A DNA stretch of 64,000 nucleotides from Symbiodinium microadriaticum (lineage: Eukaryota > Sar > Dinophyceae > Suessiales > Symbiodiniaceae): assembly GCA_001939145.1 (NCBI GenBank), contig LSRX01000168.1, positions 385,163 through 449,162 of the forward strand, read 5' to 3'. Both the position numbers and the translations under genes were made by a program. Below the pieces are notes generated by a model. That model was not told where the DNA came from, did no database searches, and saw nothing but the letters and a program-made list of their open reading frames with translations. Each line of letters starts with the position of its first letter. Within the stretch, counting starts at the first letter, position 1. Of the stretch, positions 42,519-55,845 are shown piece after piece.

Positions 42519-43630
42519 TTAGCCTGCATCCTGTCAGCCTGTCTGAGATCCAAGTATCTTCAAATCCATGGCTAAGAATACTGTACCTGAGCGCTTAATC
42601 ACAACAAGCATGTACCCGAAAAAAGATGGTAGTAACACCCTCTGAACCCGCTATTGCAGCCCCAAAAACGCTAAAACCCACAACCTGACAAAGCTTACAA
42701 GCTTTGCAAAAGGCAGATGCATATCCAAACCTCTATACAACCTTGAACACCCCCCAAAAAAATCCCCAAGACTCCCCAAGAGTAGTCTGGCGCACCTGTG
42801 GAACTGGAGAAGCAAAGTGTACGTGCCGCGGACCATCCTTACAGAACTGGACTCTGGTTTGTCTGAGTAGGGAAAGGAGGAATGGGCAGGAATGGGCTTC
42901 TGGGACTACTTTAGGGGACCTTAAGGGGCTATCATAGGGATACATTCCCCCATTCCCTACTAAGAACCAGGGAGTTGTGTGTCTGTGTATGTGTTTGCGG
43001 GCATGTTCAGGGGCTCAGGAGTTTGCTTAAACCCTAGAGCCCCTGAACTCTAAACTTCTAAGCCCTAAACCCAAAACTCTAAACTTGCAGTTGTGTTGCT
43101 CTTTGAGGTTCTATGTAGGGTTCAGGGATGTGTATGGGTTTCAGGTTCGGGGACGACAGGTCCTAGCGTCCAGAGTTTTCGGGTTCGGGAAATGTAGAGT
43201 TTAGGGATGGGGTTTAGGGCTCAGGGTTTAGGGTCTAAGGCTTAGGATTCGGGTTTGCGTGTAAGGGTTTCATCATGTAGTGGATTACCTGTTCTCGTTG
43301 CTCTCTTCTGTGGCTTGCAGTTGCTGCAAACCCTTTTGCCCCTAAAACTCAATCCTTGATGCCCTTCATTACTCCAAGGGAGCTCTGGGTGCTTTGCAGG
43401 TGACTAGAGTCTGAGTTTAGTTCGGTACCCACATATGAAGGCATTAGGATCCCGCTGAGAATCCTTACTAAGGGAGGGGAGGGGTAATTCATCACGGGTC
43501 TACATTCTGTTTATCCCTAAAGTTAGTCTGCGTCGCCAAGGAAACCCGGAGAACAAAAACGGAAACAAAGGCACTACTGGGAACCTGTAGGACCTTAGCT
43601 TCGACTGGCAGTAGGTAAGTAGGTGGTTGA

Positions 43631-43931
43631 AGAACCACCCCAGGGAAACAACATGGATTTTTTCCGGGACGAATCTGGTATAGCCCTCTGCATCTGAGTG
43701 AACGTATAGAGTTCGTGATGCAGGGCAAACAAGCTGATGGTTGCATGCTGTGCTCCCAATCGCCCTGCACAGCATGAGGCGTTGCTACAACAGCGCCATC
43801 ATCTAGCCACGCCGTCTAAAGGGGATGGCTATTGTTGCTCAGCTAGCCGCCGGATTGCACTCAAAAAAGATGTAAAAACACGTTGCGAATGCCATCAAAC
43901 GAACCATGATGCCATGAGCGCTTTGACTTGA
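43631..43931 (+). pseudogene. Coding-like island with a change of frame
   Basis: The plus frame 43631-43777 reads GFFPGRIWYSPLHLSERIEF, then a CMLC motif and TGA. From about 43774 the adjoining frame continues HEALLQQRHHLATPSKGDGY to TGA at 43929, basic and Cys-containing (CEC). One frameshift or a very small intron would join them. Minus frames are also open, so confidence is limited. No family recognised. Confidence 0.25.
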
Positions 43932-44399
43932 ACTAGAGGCTACAGCGCACATTCGCAAAGCGTTTTCGCAGCGATAGGAAAATCCATCGCCAACAAAATT
44001 CATCTGCAGCTTATGCCTGATGCTTCACTCTGCACAGTACAGTAAATCATGAACCCTAGATAAGCCCTATAAGCCCTATACCCAAACCCTGAAGCCGAAA
44101 CCCAATCCTTTGGCCGGGTTTGCTTACGGTAGAACTCAAACATGTGGAGTTAAGGACTTGGGGTTTCGAGTCTAAGGACAAGTGTTGGCGGATATGGGGC
44201 TTAGGGGTTTAGTGTCTCAGGGTTTAGGGCTTAGGGACTTAGGCGTTGGTTTTGGGCTTTGCTAGGCGCCGTCTTTCCAGGTTAGAACTACCTCAAGCGA
44301 CCAGGTGCATATGTGCCTGTGTAGATGTCTATATCTATATACAAATGTAAAGAGTAAGTAAACAATAAACAAAAGAAACCATGAAGAAGCAAGAAGCGA

Positions 44400-44450
44400 A
44401 TATATACATACATATTTATATACATATATATATATATATATATCTATACA
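44400..44450. repeat. (AT)n microsatellite
   Basis: TATATACATACATATTT grading into pure (TA)n. A family F fragment with TAGAGTTTCTATATTGG follows at about 44490-44575. Confidence 0.9.
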
Positions 44451-44489
44451 AATGTAGAGCAAGCTCATTGCCTACCTGGCAGATGTAGA

Positions 44490-44575
44490 GAGAATGTAGA
44501 GTTTCTATATTGGAAGTTACCCTTTTATAAGTTGGTAAAGTACCCCCGCCCCCATAACACTACGTGGGACCCTCT
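44490..44575. mobile_element. Family F fragment
   Basis: GAATGTAGAGTTTCTATATT, GTTGGTAAAGTACCCCC and ATAACACTACGTGGGACCCT follow family F order with losses. Confidence 0.5.
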
Positions 44576-44701
44576 AGAGCAAGACTATGAACGTTGCATC
44601 CTCGAAAGAACTCAACCGACAATGTTTAAGTAGGACTGAAGTAGGCTACTGCTTTAATATGCAACTAAGTTCAATGCCTAGTATGTGGCTGGAATTCCAT
44701 C

Positions 44702-44990
44702 ATGGTTTCAATCGACCCAGAAACGAAGCACCAACAATACATTAAAGACTTGGCGATCCAAGCCTCATCTTTCCGTGAAGGCCGGGATCTAAAATTGTTT
44801 GAGAAAGAGCTCCATCAGAACTCAAAGCCCCAAGTCAAAGCCCTCGATTCTTCGGTGTTAGGTTTAGGGGCCCTAATCTCTAAAAAGGAAAGAACTCTGG
44901 GGACCCAAGGAAGGGGTCACCGTGAGGCGAGCTCGCACCCTCTCTCTTCAAAAACTTTCCCCAAAGCTCCTGGGTCTCATACAGCAAGGC
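44702..44990 (+). CDS. Exon-like open frame, hydrophilic helix
   Basis: ATG at 44702, frame open to 45016 where heptamers take over. The first 60 codons look natural and helical: MVSIDPETKHQQYIKDLAIQ, then FREGRDLKLFEKELHQ, followed by a Lys/Arg/Ser-rich tail. No heptamers occur between 44590 and 44990. Family unknown, one of the better candidates. Confidence 0.3.
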
Positions 44991-44992
44991 GT

Positions 44993-45410
44993 CAGGGTTT
45001 AGGGTTTAGGGTTTAGGGTTTAGGGTTTAGAGTTTAGGGTTTAGGGTTTAGAGTTTAGGGTTTAGGGTTTAGAGTGTTTGGGTGTTTGGGGTGAAAAACA
45101 ATCCTGCACCTGGGCAGTTCTCTAAATTAGGGTCCCTGTTTTGGCCCCCCAATATAGTACGGCACCCCTATGNTTTAGGGTTTAGGGTTTAGGGTTTAGG
45201 GTTTAGAGTTTAGGGTTTAGGGTTTAGAGTTTAGGGTTTAGGGTTTAGAGTTTAGGGTTTAGAGTTTAGGGTGTTTGGGTGTTTGGGGTGAAAAACAATC
45301 CTGCACCTGGGCAGTTCTCTAAATTAGGGTCCCTGTTTTGGCCCCCCAATATAGTACGGCACCCCTATGACAGGAACCCTAGAAGGGACCCTAATCTAGA
45401 GAGCTGCCCA
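44993..45410 (+). repeat. Telomere-like tract and family D, duplicated around a single N
   Basis: A regular TTTAGGG tract with TTTAGAG variants, then family D (GGGCAGTTCTCTAAATTAGG...) broken at N (45173), then the heptamers and the first part of D again. The 99 bp at 45074-45172 equal 45271-45369. The second D copy is complete (45312-45410, ending GAGAGCTGCCC). The duplication is probably an assembly artefact. Confidence 0.85.
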
Positions 45411-46449
45411 CCTACAGGTCTCTTATAATCATCATCTTGCGAACTGGATGGTAGCTTTTGAAAATACTTCCTACGGAAGACCCACGCCTCGGAATGCTGG
45501 TCTATGTTGAGCCTTGGGGATGTGATTCGCAAAAGAGATCGACCGACGTGGCAACAACCCTAAACTAAACCCTGAAGCCTAAATCCCGAAATCCGAAACC
45601 CTTCAAGTTCGCATACGTACCCGCCCGAGCAAACACATGGGCACATCAGCACATGGATCGACACGCAAACATATGCACGGACATGCATACATACATGCAT
45701 GCATGCGTAAAGGCATACATGCTGACATACACACAGATACATATATGCACATATACATGCATGCATGATGCTGGCATGCTGCAGTTGTTCGTGCTGCAAG
45801 GATAAATCATTAGCTACATAGTGTCCCTGGTGCTTGTCACCTACGTGTTGCTAAATCTTCGCACAAAATTTGCTTGCATCGATGCGTCTTGAACAGTGAC
45901 TTGCTTGTCCATCTGGGACAGGTAAGCACGCATGTATGCGTGATTGTGTGCATGTATGGTTGCATGTATGCGCTTATGCGATCACACATCTAATTGTGTC
46001 CATTAGTGTTAGTTTGCTGTGATGGGTATACATGAAGGCCCTAAACCTTAAACCTTAAACCTTAAACCCTAAACCCTGAACCCTAGCGGTTGTGCCCTGC
46101 CGGGATCGCTTCCAGGATTCCATCCAGTCCCAGACGGACATACACGAGAGACACTCTGATCTGCTCGGATAGAGACGGAGATTTTTTCAAAGCTCGGAAT
46201 AGCCCAGGGTCCGAGAAACAGCAAACATTATCCTGACATAGACTTATGCAGGAACAAGACATCAACATCATTGACTGCTTGCTGTGGATCCCTTAACCAT
46301 ATCCAGCACAAAAAATAGTGGCTTGCACTGCCAGCTCTGCTAGCGGCGAATGACTTCCACGGAACAAGCCAGTACTGCTGATCGATATGCAAGCATTGTC
46401 ATTGCGCGTCGGGATTACGTGCTAGCTGGCTACATACTGAGCAAGAACT

Positions 46450-46740
46450 TTTGACAATGCCGCAACCACATGCCATTCAGAGGCATGAGCACGCCAGCGA
46501 TCGGGCTAGACCAAACAATGTCAAACAAGTCGAGAGTCGAGACGGTCAGGCCTCAAATGTCGCTGATCGATCCGCAGGCATCGTCTGGTTTATTGCCAGT
46601 GTCACCATTGGAGAGTACATGCTACTTACCTATGGAGCCTCAGGCTCTCCAAAACTTTCTGACAATGCCGCAACCACATGCCATTTTTAGAGGCACGAGA
46701 ACACCAGCGACCACATGTGGCTCAACCCAAAACTGTCCAA
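46450..46740. repeat. Diverged direct duplication
   Basis: GACAATGCCGCAACCACATG occurs at 46454 and 46661. Each is followed by a related CCATT...AGAGGCA(T/C)GAG...ACACCAGCGA stretch of about 75 bp. A local duplication in non-repetitive DNA, with no gene recognised. Confidence 0.75.
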
Positions 46741-46996
46741 ACGGCCTGCCTCACTTGCGCAAGGACACGATGCCGATCGCTCCTGATCGCTGCATGGAAA
46801 GCGGGCACACACAAACATGCGTGTATGTGCGTATGTACGTGTGAATGTATAAATGTATGTGCATAATGAAGTTAAATATACACACACATTCTATGAGTGT
46901 ATATTATATCTGTATATATAATATTGTAACTATAGTTGTGAAAAAATATGCATATACATGAAACAGTTTGACAGTTGAGGTTGGTAGTAGTGGCGG

Positions 46997-48010
<1,014 letters not shown>

Positions 48011-48942
48011 CCACTACAGTAGCACCACTACTGCTGCAAGTCCTGGTGGCGGTAGTCGGGACTAGTGCGACTACTAGCCCTTCTACTTGCACCCATAGTG
48101 TTCTCAGCTCTAGCAGGAGGAAAAGCGGGCGCTCGTGCTACTACATAGCAATTGTAGCAGCAGAATGCCATCATTGCTAACATCATCATAGCGGTAGCAG
48201 AAGCAGTAGACCAGCAGTAGCAGCGGAAGCAGGGGAGCAGTGGTCTCTCGAGGACAAGAACACATAGCGATCGTCATCCCGCAGGTTTCTGCTGTTCGAA
48301 GTCTTAGTTTCAGGCTTCCGGGGAGTTCTGGGGCAGCTGTGCCGTGCCTCACCGACACCAGTGTGGGGATGACTATCTTTTGTATATAAGGAGACTGAAA
48401 GATGGAGCTATCCATATAGCTGAAGCAGCAGTGAACTATCGCCCTTTATAAAGGAGTGCCCGGTTTCAAAATATATTAGCAGGCCAAGAAGCTGCGTCGC
48501 AAACTGCATGAATCACGCAGCCGAAATTGAGTCAGAAGCGAGAAGCCGCAGGGCGCGTATCCGCACGGCCTCGAACCTGGTTTTCGTAAAAAACCTAAAC
48601 CTCTAAACCCGAACCCCCAATAGCTGATTTTCGGAAAACCCTACGTCCAGGACTCCAAATCGCGTTTGGGGCTTCAAAGTTCGAAGTGGTACCCTAAGTG
48701 CCCTACCGTCTCATAAGCTAACATGGAATCCCACGTAGCATAAGTTTAACAAACAATTGCAGGGTACCTTTTCAAGGAACCCTACTTATTCTTACTTTCA
48801 GGCCACTGTAACGGATTTCGGTGAGCTGATTTCGGTTTAAGCACGTAACAAAGCAGTAGCTTTCAAGCCGAGCAACTCTGCATCCTGCAAGCAGCGCACC
48901 CGCACCCTTGGGGCGCAATGCTGTGAATCCTGCATGTGGTGC

Positions 48943-49042
48943 AATAAGGCTCTAAGGACTCATACCTTAAGGCTTTTGAGGGCCCAAAGCCCAAAGACCA
49001 TAATTACTATATTCGGCTTTTGGGCTATTTTTAGCCTTAGGG
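48943..49042. mobile_element. Family E copy 5
   Basis: AATAAGGCTCTAAGGACTC to GGCTATTTTTAGCCTTAGGG with CAAAGACCATAATTAC. Confidence 0.75.
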
Positions 49043-49197
49043 GTATGGAACCCGGATTTAAAGGTATAGCGTTGGGTTCAGCCTTCAATGAAACCCCAGT
49101 AAACCCCGAAACCCTAAACCCTGAAACACTCAACCCTCAAACCTAAACCCCAGTAAACCGTAAGCCCCAAACCAATAATACAAACCCAGTAGCACCT

Positions 49198-49292
49198 TAC
49201 CCATAGGCTCCATAGCGGCTCCTTTTTGTGGTTTATAATTTAGGATCCTATAAGGTAATGCCAAAAAGGAACTACTATGGAGCCTCTGGGTA
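49198..49292. mobile_element. Family A copy 8 (A8)
   Basis: TACCCATAGGCTCC to GGAGCCTCTGGGTA with centre TTTAGGATCCTATAAGG. TA on both sides. Confidence 0.9.
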
Positions 49293-50574
49293 GAGACAGG
49301 CAGGCTTCCGGGCTCGGGTGGCTTTAGGATTTAAGTCCTAGGCCCCATGGGGCCTTTAGCTTCGGGTTTAGGGTTTAGGGTTTACCTGGACCCTAAAGAA
49401 CCTACCTTCTTACTATGAAATCTTTATATACATCCTTACCAATGTAGGTTATTTGGGGTTAAGGTAGGGTTTAGGTTTTGGGGTTTAGGGTATTGTCAAC
49501 TTCGATCCTTAGCTAAACAATTGCTACCTTTTCTGCCCTCGCCCCTAACATCCGAAAGACAACTCCGAAAGCCGAAGAACCCCCAAAAAAGAAGTTACGC
49601 CCCTATACATCGACACTGAGATTCTCATCGCAAGCTCTTTTCAAGAAGTCCTCCTCTTCAGAAAACAGGCCAGGAAGTTGCACATCAATATCACCTGAGT
49701 GGCCCTAAGCCCCTTAAAAACCCTAAACCCCCACCAACCCTAAACGCGAGAACCTTCTAACCCCTAAACCGTACTTGCTGCTCTAGGCGCTAACCACCCC
49801 CACCCCCACCCCCTTTGTCACACCTTCGGGTCGAGGGATTCACCGATTGACTGTACCCATATCTACAGCTGCCCGATGGCCCTAAAAGCCTAAACCCAAT
49901 ACAACTTCAACCCTAAACCTCCCAATCCTAAATCCTTTAACCCTAAACCCTTAACCTTCAACCCGAAACCCTACTTTGTAGGTGTGGGGGGAAACTACAC
50001 TCTCTTCGCTAGCTTCATTCCTACAGAGGCCTATGAAACCATTTGGGGGGGCCTCCAGAGCCTGCTAATTACAACCTTGAAGAAGGGTCCCGAGAGACAC
50101 GGAACCGTGAAACTCTCAACGTGAGGGGTTTGCGTAACCCACCGTGGAATGGGCCGGTCTTTCTACATTAAAGTACAGTGCGATATACGAAGAAGACGTT
50201 TTCCTTAGCTAGGGGTATATCGGAAGACCTGCGTATACATCCCTAAACCCCTCGGCCCTAAACCATAAGCCCTGACAGATCCCTTATAATAGAACCCTTG
50301 TAGCATGTTGTAAACCCTTCTAGAACCTGATAGATCCGTATAGACTTGCAATAGAAGCCTCATAAATCCCTAAACCCTAAACCCTAGAGATCCTTCAAAA
50401 CTCCCTTTATAGATAAATCTTGGGACCTCCAGAACCTTGCTAAACCCTAGAGCCCTAAGCCGCATACCCTAAACTATCACTACACCCCAAAGGTCTTGGA
50501 ATCCCTTCCTGAAGCTTGTAAATGCCTGGGGATCCCGTATAGACAATCCCTGTATCGATTACCCTTAGGGACAC

Positions 50575-50770
50575 CCTAAACCCTAACCCAAAACCCTAAA
50601 CCCCTAAACCCCTGAACCCCATAAACCCTAAACTGCTAAAGCTCTAAATCCCTGAACCCCTAAACCCTAAAACCCTAAAACTCTCAAACACTAAACCCCT
50701 AAACCCTGAACCCTAAACGGCCCTAAACCCTAAGCCCTAAACCCGAAACCCTAAACCCCAAACGCCCCAA
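50575..50770 (-). repeat. Telomere-like tract
   Basis: Dense CCCTAAA/CCCCTAAA units, about 25. It is followed at 50840-51065 by a plus-oriented block, so the two face each other across about 70 bp of unique sequence. Confidence 0.95.
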
Positions 50771-50839
50771 ACCAAGCCAGGAAGCTCCAGTCGCTGTCAC
50801 CCTGGGAGTTGCCGAGCTGATCCCTCGACAGGTCCTTCA

Positions 50840-51065
50840 TGTGGGGTTGAGGGTTTAGGGCTTAGGGTTTAGGTTTTAGGGATTAGGGGTTTAAAGGTAA
50901 GGGTGTAGGGGAGAGTTTAGGGATTAGGGTTTTAAGTTAAGGGTGTAGGGTTTAGGGTTTGGGTTTAAGGCACGCTAGGGTTTGGGTTTGGGGTTTAGGG
51001 ATTACGAGGTTTAGGGTTCAGGGCTTACAAGGTTTAAGGCTTTGGGTTTCAGAGAGGTTTAGGGT
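50840..51065 (+). repeat. Telomere-like tract, opposite orientation
   Basis: TTTAGGG/GATTAGGG/TTTAAGG units. Confidence 0.9.
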
Positions 51066-51570
51066 GACAGCTCACTAAAAGAAGGCAAAGCCTCACCTGG
51101 ACCAGAGAGGCGAAGGGTTCAGGAGTTAGGACTGGGGGGACCCTCGGGGATGTAGACCCTCTCAACAGGGTCCCTTCCAAGAGAGCCATAAGTAGAGTTA
51201 AGAAGGGTCCCCTCTAAGGGGTCTCCCTAATACTACCTAGGAGGGTTTCGGGTCTATATAGGGGGTAAGGCTCCAACTATATACATGGTAAAAAAAAAGA
51301 GACTGCCAACAGCCCTCGTCTGCAAACTACTCGGAACACATCGGAACACGTTCCCTTTTTGGGCCCCCGCGTCTGGGAAAACTTCTTCCGTTTTGGCTTG
51401 GTTCAAGACTGATGAGTTCTGGATTGAAGCATAAAAAATAGTTCATTAGCTTGTGGGTCGAGCGAGGACAGCTGACAAACTTGCCCCTCACACCGAGCAG
51501 AAACTGGGACTGCATCTAACATGAACGAAAATTTTGACTCGTTTCATGCGACAATTTGTGAACTGCATGT

Positions 51571-51586
51571 GTGTGTGTGTGTGTGT
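51571..51586. repeat. (GT)n microsatellite
   Basis: Short run of GT dinucleotides. Confidence 0.9.
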
Positions 51587-51636
51587 TTTGGCTTTTATTT
51601 GGCCAGTGCGTGCAAATTGTCTTCACATTTTAACAC

Positions 51637-51768
51637 ATGAGCATTGTTGCCAGAAGTTTAAACAGTGTCCCCAGGCCCAAAGGCCAACAGCTCATCGAAA
51701 TTAAAACCGTTTGGAACGCAAAAACCTGGATTCCCCGTGCCCAGCGACCAACTTGTCAGAGCACCCCA
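51637..51768 (+). CDS. Exon-like open frame, 44 codons
   Basis: ATG at 51637 opens a natural-looking stretch, PKGQQLIEIKTVWNAKTWIP then RAQRPTC, before CCCTAAA-type sequence begins. It lies in a heptamer-free area (51270-51770) that also has a minus-strand frame at 51327-51515. Family unknown. Confidence 0.2.
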
Positions 51769-51889
51769 AACCCGAAACCCAAAACCCTAAACCGTGCAAT
51801 GTGCTTGGCACATCAGTTCGTGAATGCAGAAGAAGGACAGCAGAAGAGGCCGAAGGGAAGCAAAGCAGGGCTTGGGGTTCAGGATGGGC

Positions 51890-52030
51890 CTTTAGGGTAT
51901 AGGGTTTAGGGTATAGGGTTTAGGATTTAGGGTATAGGGTTTAGGATTTAGGGTACAGGGTTTAGGGTTTGGGGTTTGGGGTTTAGGGTATAGGGTTTAG
52001 GGTCTAGGCTTTGGGGTTTGGGGTTTAGGT
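51890..52030 (+). repeat. TATAGGG/TTTAGGG alternating array
   Basis: GGGTATAGGGTTTAGG and GGATTTAGGG units alternate with an about 14-28 bp periodicity. Confidence 0.85.
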
Positions 52031-52821
52031 GTGAGCAAGTCCTTGGTAGCCTGCTTGCAGAGCGGCTGCGGCTGCCTATGTTCTGCCTCCAGCACACTCT
52101 CAGATTCTTGAGATGTCAAGGGCACACTCGGGCAGAAACTGTGAAAAGGGACCTCGCAATGTACCCGGAATAAGGTTATCAGCTGCTAAAACAGGGTGAT
52201 GTGGCCATACGCCTGCAGCTGCTGAGTGCTGCCTTCCACCCGAAGCCCGCACTTGACACTTGACTGCCCGGTTCTCTTTAAGCTTCAAGTGTTTTGTCTT
52301 GTTGTACTTCCCTAAGTGTCCATGGGCCCATATATTCAGACACGGTATACTTTGGCCCTGAAGTACCCTTGAGGTCTAAGCACATGTATATCGTATGTGT
52401 GTGTGTATATATATATATACACACATACAAAGATATATATAAGTACATGGAAACCCTTTAGGGCTTGTGTCGAGAAGCAGGCCAAAGTGCCCAGCGCAAA
52501 GCCCGACAAAAACTGAATTCTGATTGAAGGAACCCACCCAACACCGAACCCTAAATCGCCCTTTGTTGGTTTGGGGCTTGGGGTTTAAGAGTCTTACAAG
52601 CGCCTTCGAGCACATACGGAAACTACTAACAAACAAAATAGTTAGCTTCCTACAATCGCCCTGCACCCTAATATGGAAGCCTCAAAGGTTGGCCCAAAAT
52701 TATCGATCTTTTATAGTAGCCCTTGTAGCGGCTTGCATCGTGCAGTAGCCAGCGTATAAACCCGGACCCCCTGGTAGGATTGATTGTGTAAGTCTGATGA
52801 ATTGCTAACTTTGCTCAGCTT

Positions 52822-52938
52822 CCCAAAGGGTCCCATGTACTGTTATGGGAGATACTTCCTTAAAACCTTAAAACAGAATAGTAATGCCGAATATAGAAAC
52901 CCCACGTTCTACTATGTAAGTACATAGGACCCTTTGGG
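52822..52938. mobile_element. Family F copy 3 (best-preserved)
   Basis: CCCAAAGGGTCCCATGTACTG to GTACATAGGACCCTTTGGG, 117 bp, with GGGAGATACTTCC and CCCACGTTCTACTATG inside. Defines the family F ends. Confidence 0.85.
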
Positions 52939-53789
52939 TTTGTCATCAAAGTCTTTCCCGGCACTGCAAACCCTAGTCCCTGAAATTTTATCCTCCAAAT
53001 GCCAAAACCCTACACCACAAACCCCGAAGCCACGAAACCATCTTGTTGCTCATACCCCCCCCCCCCAAATCCCCAAGAGTCCAAATATGAGGGGTGTGGG
53101 ATCCCAAGGCTAGTCTTTGAATGGTTTTGGTGCCTAAAGCCCTGCTGTTTGTGTGCTTTGTGCTTGGACCCGCCGGGAATCCTCCGCCCTAAATACCCTG
53201 AGCTCTAATCCCTCCAGCCTGAAGAACCGAGCCCTCGCTATATACGAAAGCTGCATTGCTTGGAAAAACGACAGATATGTGTATGTATGGATGTATGAAT
53301 GTATGTATGGCTCAAGATGGCCCAGAACAAGTTTCGAGTCTTTCGACGCCAACCCCAAACACACCCCTGCATCAAAGTACAAAGCACTTGCAACTTTTTA
53401 TGAGATAACACTAAGCCCATCTAAACCCCAAACTCACCCTAAACCCTAAGCCCTAAACTCTAGACCGTCAGCCCGTCTGATTTCATAGGGAAGCCCTCAT
53501 GCTGTAAGGTCCGCGGCACCTTCCGGACGGGAAGTGGCGAATCCGAGGCAGCCACATCTGCATGACCATTTAGGGTTGCTTAGGATTTGCTTTTTTGGCT
53601 TAGGGTTTAGGGTAGTTTTTTGTGTTTAGGGTTTAGTAAGTATAGGGTTAGGGTCCTCATTAACAGAACCCCGATCCGTCGTGTTCCCATTAAGTGGGGA
53701 GTCTGTAAGGTTCTAGAGTTAACAGACAAGGGCGTAGGGCTTTAGATATTTAGAGATCTTCCCGTATCCTGGCATTAAGCACTGCATCC

Positions 53790-53790
<1 letters not shown>

Positions 53791-53834
<44 letters not shown>

Positions 53835-53882
53835 CTACATATATATATATACACATGTGTACATATATATACACACACACAC
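53791..53882. repeat. (AT)n/(AC)n microsatellite
   Basis: Several (TA)n runs with ACATATATAC interruptions, ending in (AC)n. Confidence 0.95.
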
Positions 53883-53998
53883 CTTAAACCATGATAGAAA
53901 CCCTGATCTGAGTTAAGAAGCATGTCTCACTTAGGGCCTACTTCCAGTTCTGGGAGCAGGGTATCAAACCGGGGGTGTGCTATCGTAGTAGAAAGCCC

Positions 53999-54110
53999 AT
54001 ACAATAGAAGCCTAAACAGTTACCAATATCATTCCTTGGATTCCTTATTTTTCTGTTGTAGTATAAAGGAGCCCAAAACCCTATTCTAATTATTTAGGCC
54101 CCTACAGTAT
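53999..54110. mobile_element. Family G copy 7
   Basis: ATACAATAGAAGCCTAAAC to TTATTTAGGCCCCTACAGTA, with CCCAAAACCCTATTCTAATT in the right arm. TA at both ends. Confidence 0.7.
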
Positions 54111-54200
54111 AGAGGATTGAGTAGGACTAAGACAAATCATTCAGACCTCCATCAGTGCCCAGGCTTCGGCTCATTTTCGGTTGTAGCTTCGTTGGCATAG

Positions 54201-54292
54201 CCCTTCGGGCTCCAAGGACTCATGTCACAGTTTATGCTTTTGGTCCCAAAGACCATACTATAAAAAAAAGACTTTTGGGCTATTTCGAGCCC
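54201..54292. mobile_element. Family E copy 6
   Basis: CCCTTCGGGCTCCAAGGACTC to TTTTGGGCTATTTCGAGCCC with CCCAAAGACCATACTAT. Confidence 0.7.
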
Positions 54293-54512
54293 GTCTGCTG
54301 TCCTGCTGTCCAAGGCTTGGTGGTCGAGGTTTAGGGCTTCTCGCGGTTCGTGTTTGGGAGGTCAGTTGGGGTGCAGGATTTTGGTTTTCCCAGGGGGTGT
54401 CGGGGTTTAGGAGGGTAGGATGTAGGGACAATGTAGGGTACCGTCGGCAGAACCACTGCAGGTTCTGAAGGGGTTGGAGGAGCAAGCAATTTAGGAGACG
54501 GGTACACCGTTT

Positions 54513-54634
54513 CTGGGTTCTTGTTAAGGGAGTTAATGTAAGTCACCTTAATACGGATCTATAGTCAATAACATGGTTTCCGTATTATGGTAGCTTAAAT
54601 CAAAACCAAATTAAAACCCTTAACAAGAACCCAG
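54513..54634. mobile_element. Family L inverted repeat
   Basis: CTGGGTTCTTGTTAAGG pairs with CCTTAACAAGAACCCAG. Internal CCTTAATACGG and CCGTATTATGG also pair. A single copy in the window. Confidence 0.6.
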
Positions 54635-55077
54635 GTTTTACTGCATTGTTCGAGCTTGTTGGCTCGCGGCTGCAGCTCGTGGCCCCGCCCCAAGTCTACA
54701 GCTTCCCAGAGTGTCCAGGAACCCGCTAGGTCCCCGATGTTTATGGTTTAGGGTTTGGGGCCTAATAAACCCGATACTATCATCTGAAAGACGTTGCCAC
54801 CTGAAGCACTAGAATTCCAAATTCCAAAACCCTTATATTCACCTGCATGGTAACATGCACAGTAAGCCTTAGAATAATCCTGATGCCATGACTTAGGAGT
54901 CCACGGATGCAGAAAAGTGCACCTTCCCAAGCTGACGTCGGCTCCGGTCGTACGCTCAGAAAGGGTCGGTGAGGGCTCCCAGCGTTGCTCGATTTCGAGC
55001 AGAGGCCCGCGAATCCCTGGCCAGGAGAGGAATTCAAAAGAGTGGCCTTAATCATTATGCTATAGAGCTTAGGGGTA

Positions 55078-55170
55078 TAACCCTAAACCCTACACCCTAA
55101 ACCCTGAACCCTACACCCTAAACCCTACACCCTAAAGCCCAAACCCTACACCCTAAACCCCAAACCCCAC
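55078..55170 (-). repeat. CCCTAAA/CCCTACA alternating array
   Basis: CCCTAAACCCTACA 14-bp units repeated with variants. Confidence 0.9.
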
Positions 55171-55507
55171 TTCTTTCCGGGGGACCTATGGGCTTGCAAT
55201 GCTAATCAGCCCTATATGCAGGCGACTCGCCTGGGGGTGGCGAAAACCTCGGGCTAAGGAGGGTTGATGGCATGGGGTAAACCTGAACCCGAAATTAGGG
55301 TTTAGGGTTGAGTGGGTTGACGGCTTGGGGTATACCTGAATCCTAAATAGCCTACCGTTTGAGGGTTCCTGCTTATGACATCCTCGTATACTTCCTTGAA
55401 GCACAGGTAGGCCAGTTGGGGTAAAGGTAGAGGCTAGGGCTGTAATTTAGGGGCGTTGACATTTAAAACACGGCTATGGAGTATGTGATGCTATCATTTA
55501 TAAATAC

Positions 55508-55560
55508 ATAAACATATATATATATATATATATACATACATATATATATATATATATGCA
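55508..55560. repeat. (AT)n microsatellite
   Basis: Two (TA)n runs split by ACATACA. Confidence 0.95.
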
Positions 55561-55664
55561 TTTATTCATTTATATAGAAGGAGCCCACTTGGGATTTCGG
55601 GTCTCGGGCTAAAGTTGACCGAACGTTGGGACATCGGCCCTGAGACCTGAAACTCGAAACTCGG

Positions 55665-55750
55665 GTTAGGGTTTAAGCTGGATAGGGTTTAGGGTTTAGG
55701 GTTTATAAGGTTTAGGGTTTAGGGTTTTAGGGTTTATAAGGTTTAGGGAA
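55665..55750 (+). repeat. Telomere-like tract
   Basis: TTTAGGG units with two TTTATAAGG variants. Confidence 0.9.
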
Positions 55751-55768
55751 GTGGATACTGCCCGCACT

Positions 55769-55845
55769 CAGTAACAGTTGAGTAATATTCATACCATGGA
55801 TATAGAAGGCCCTGAACAGTAGTCATATTATAGACTGTTACTGTA
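55769..55845. mobile_element. Family K copy 2
   Basis: CAGTAACAGTTGAGTAATAT to TTATAGACTGTTACTG then TA. The CAGTAACAGT terminal repeats are intact. Confidence 0.75.
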
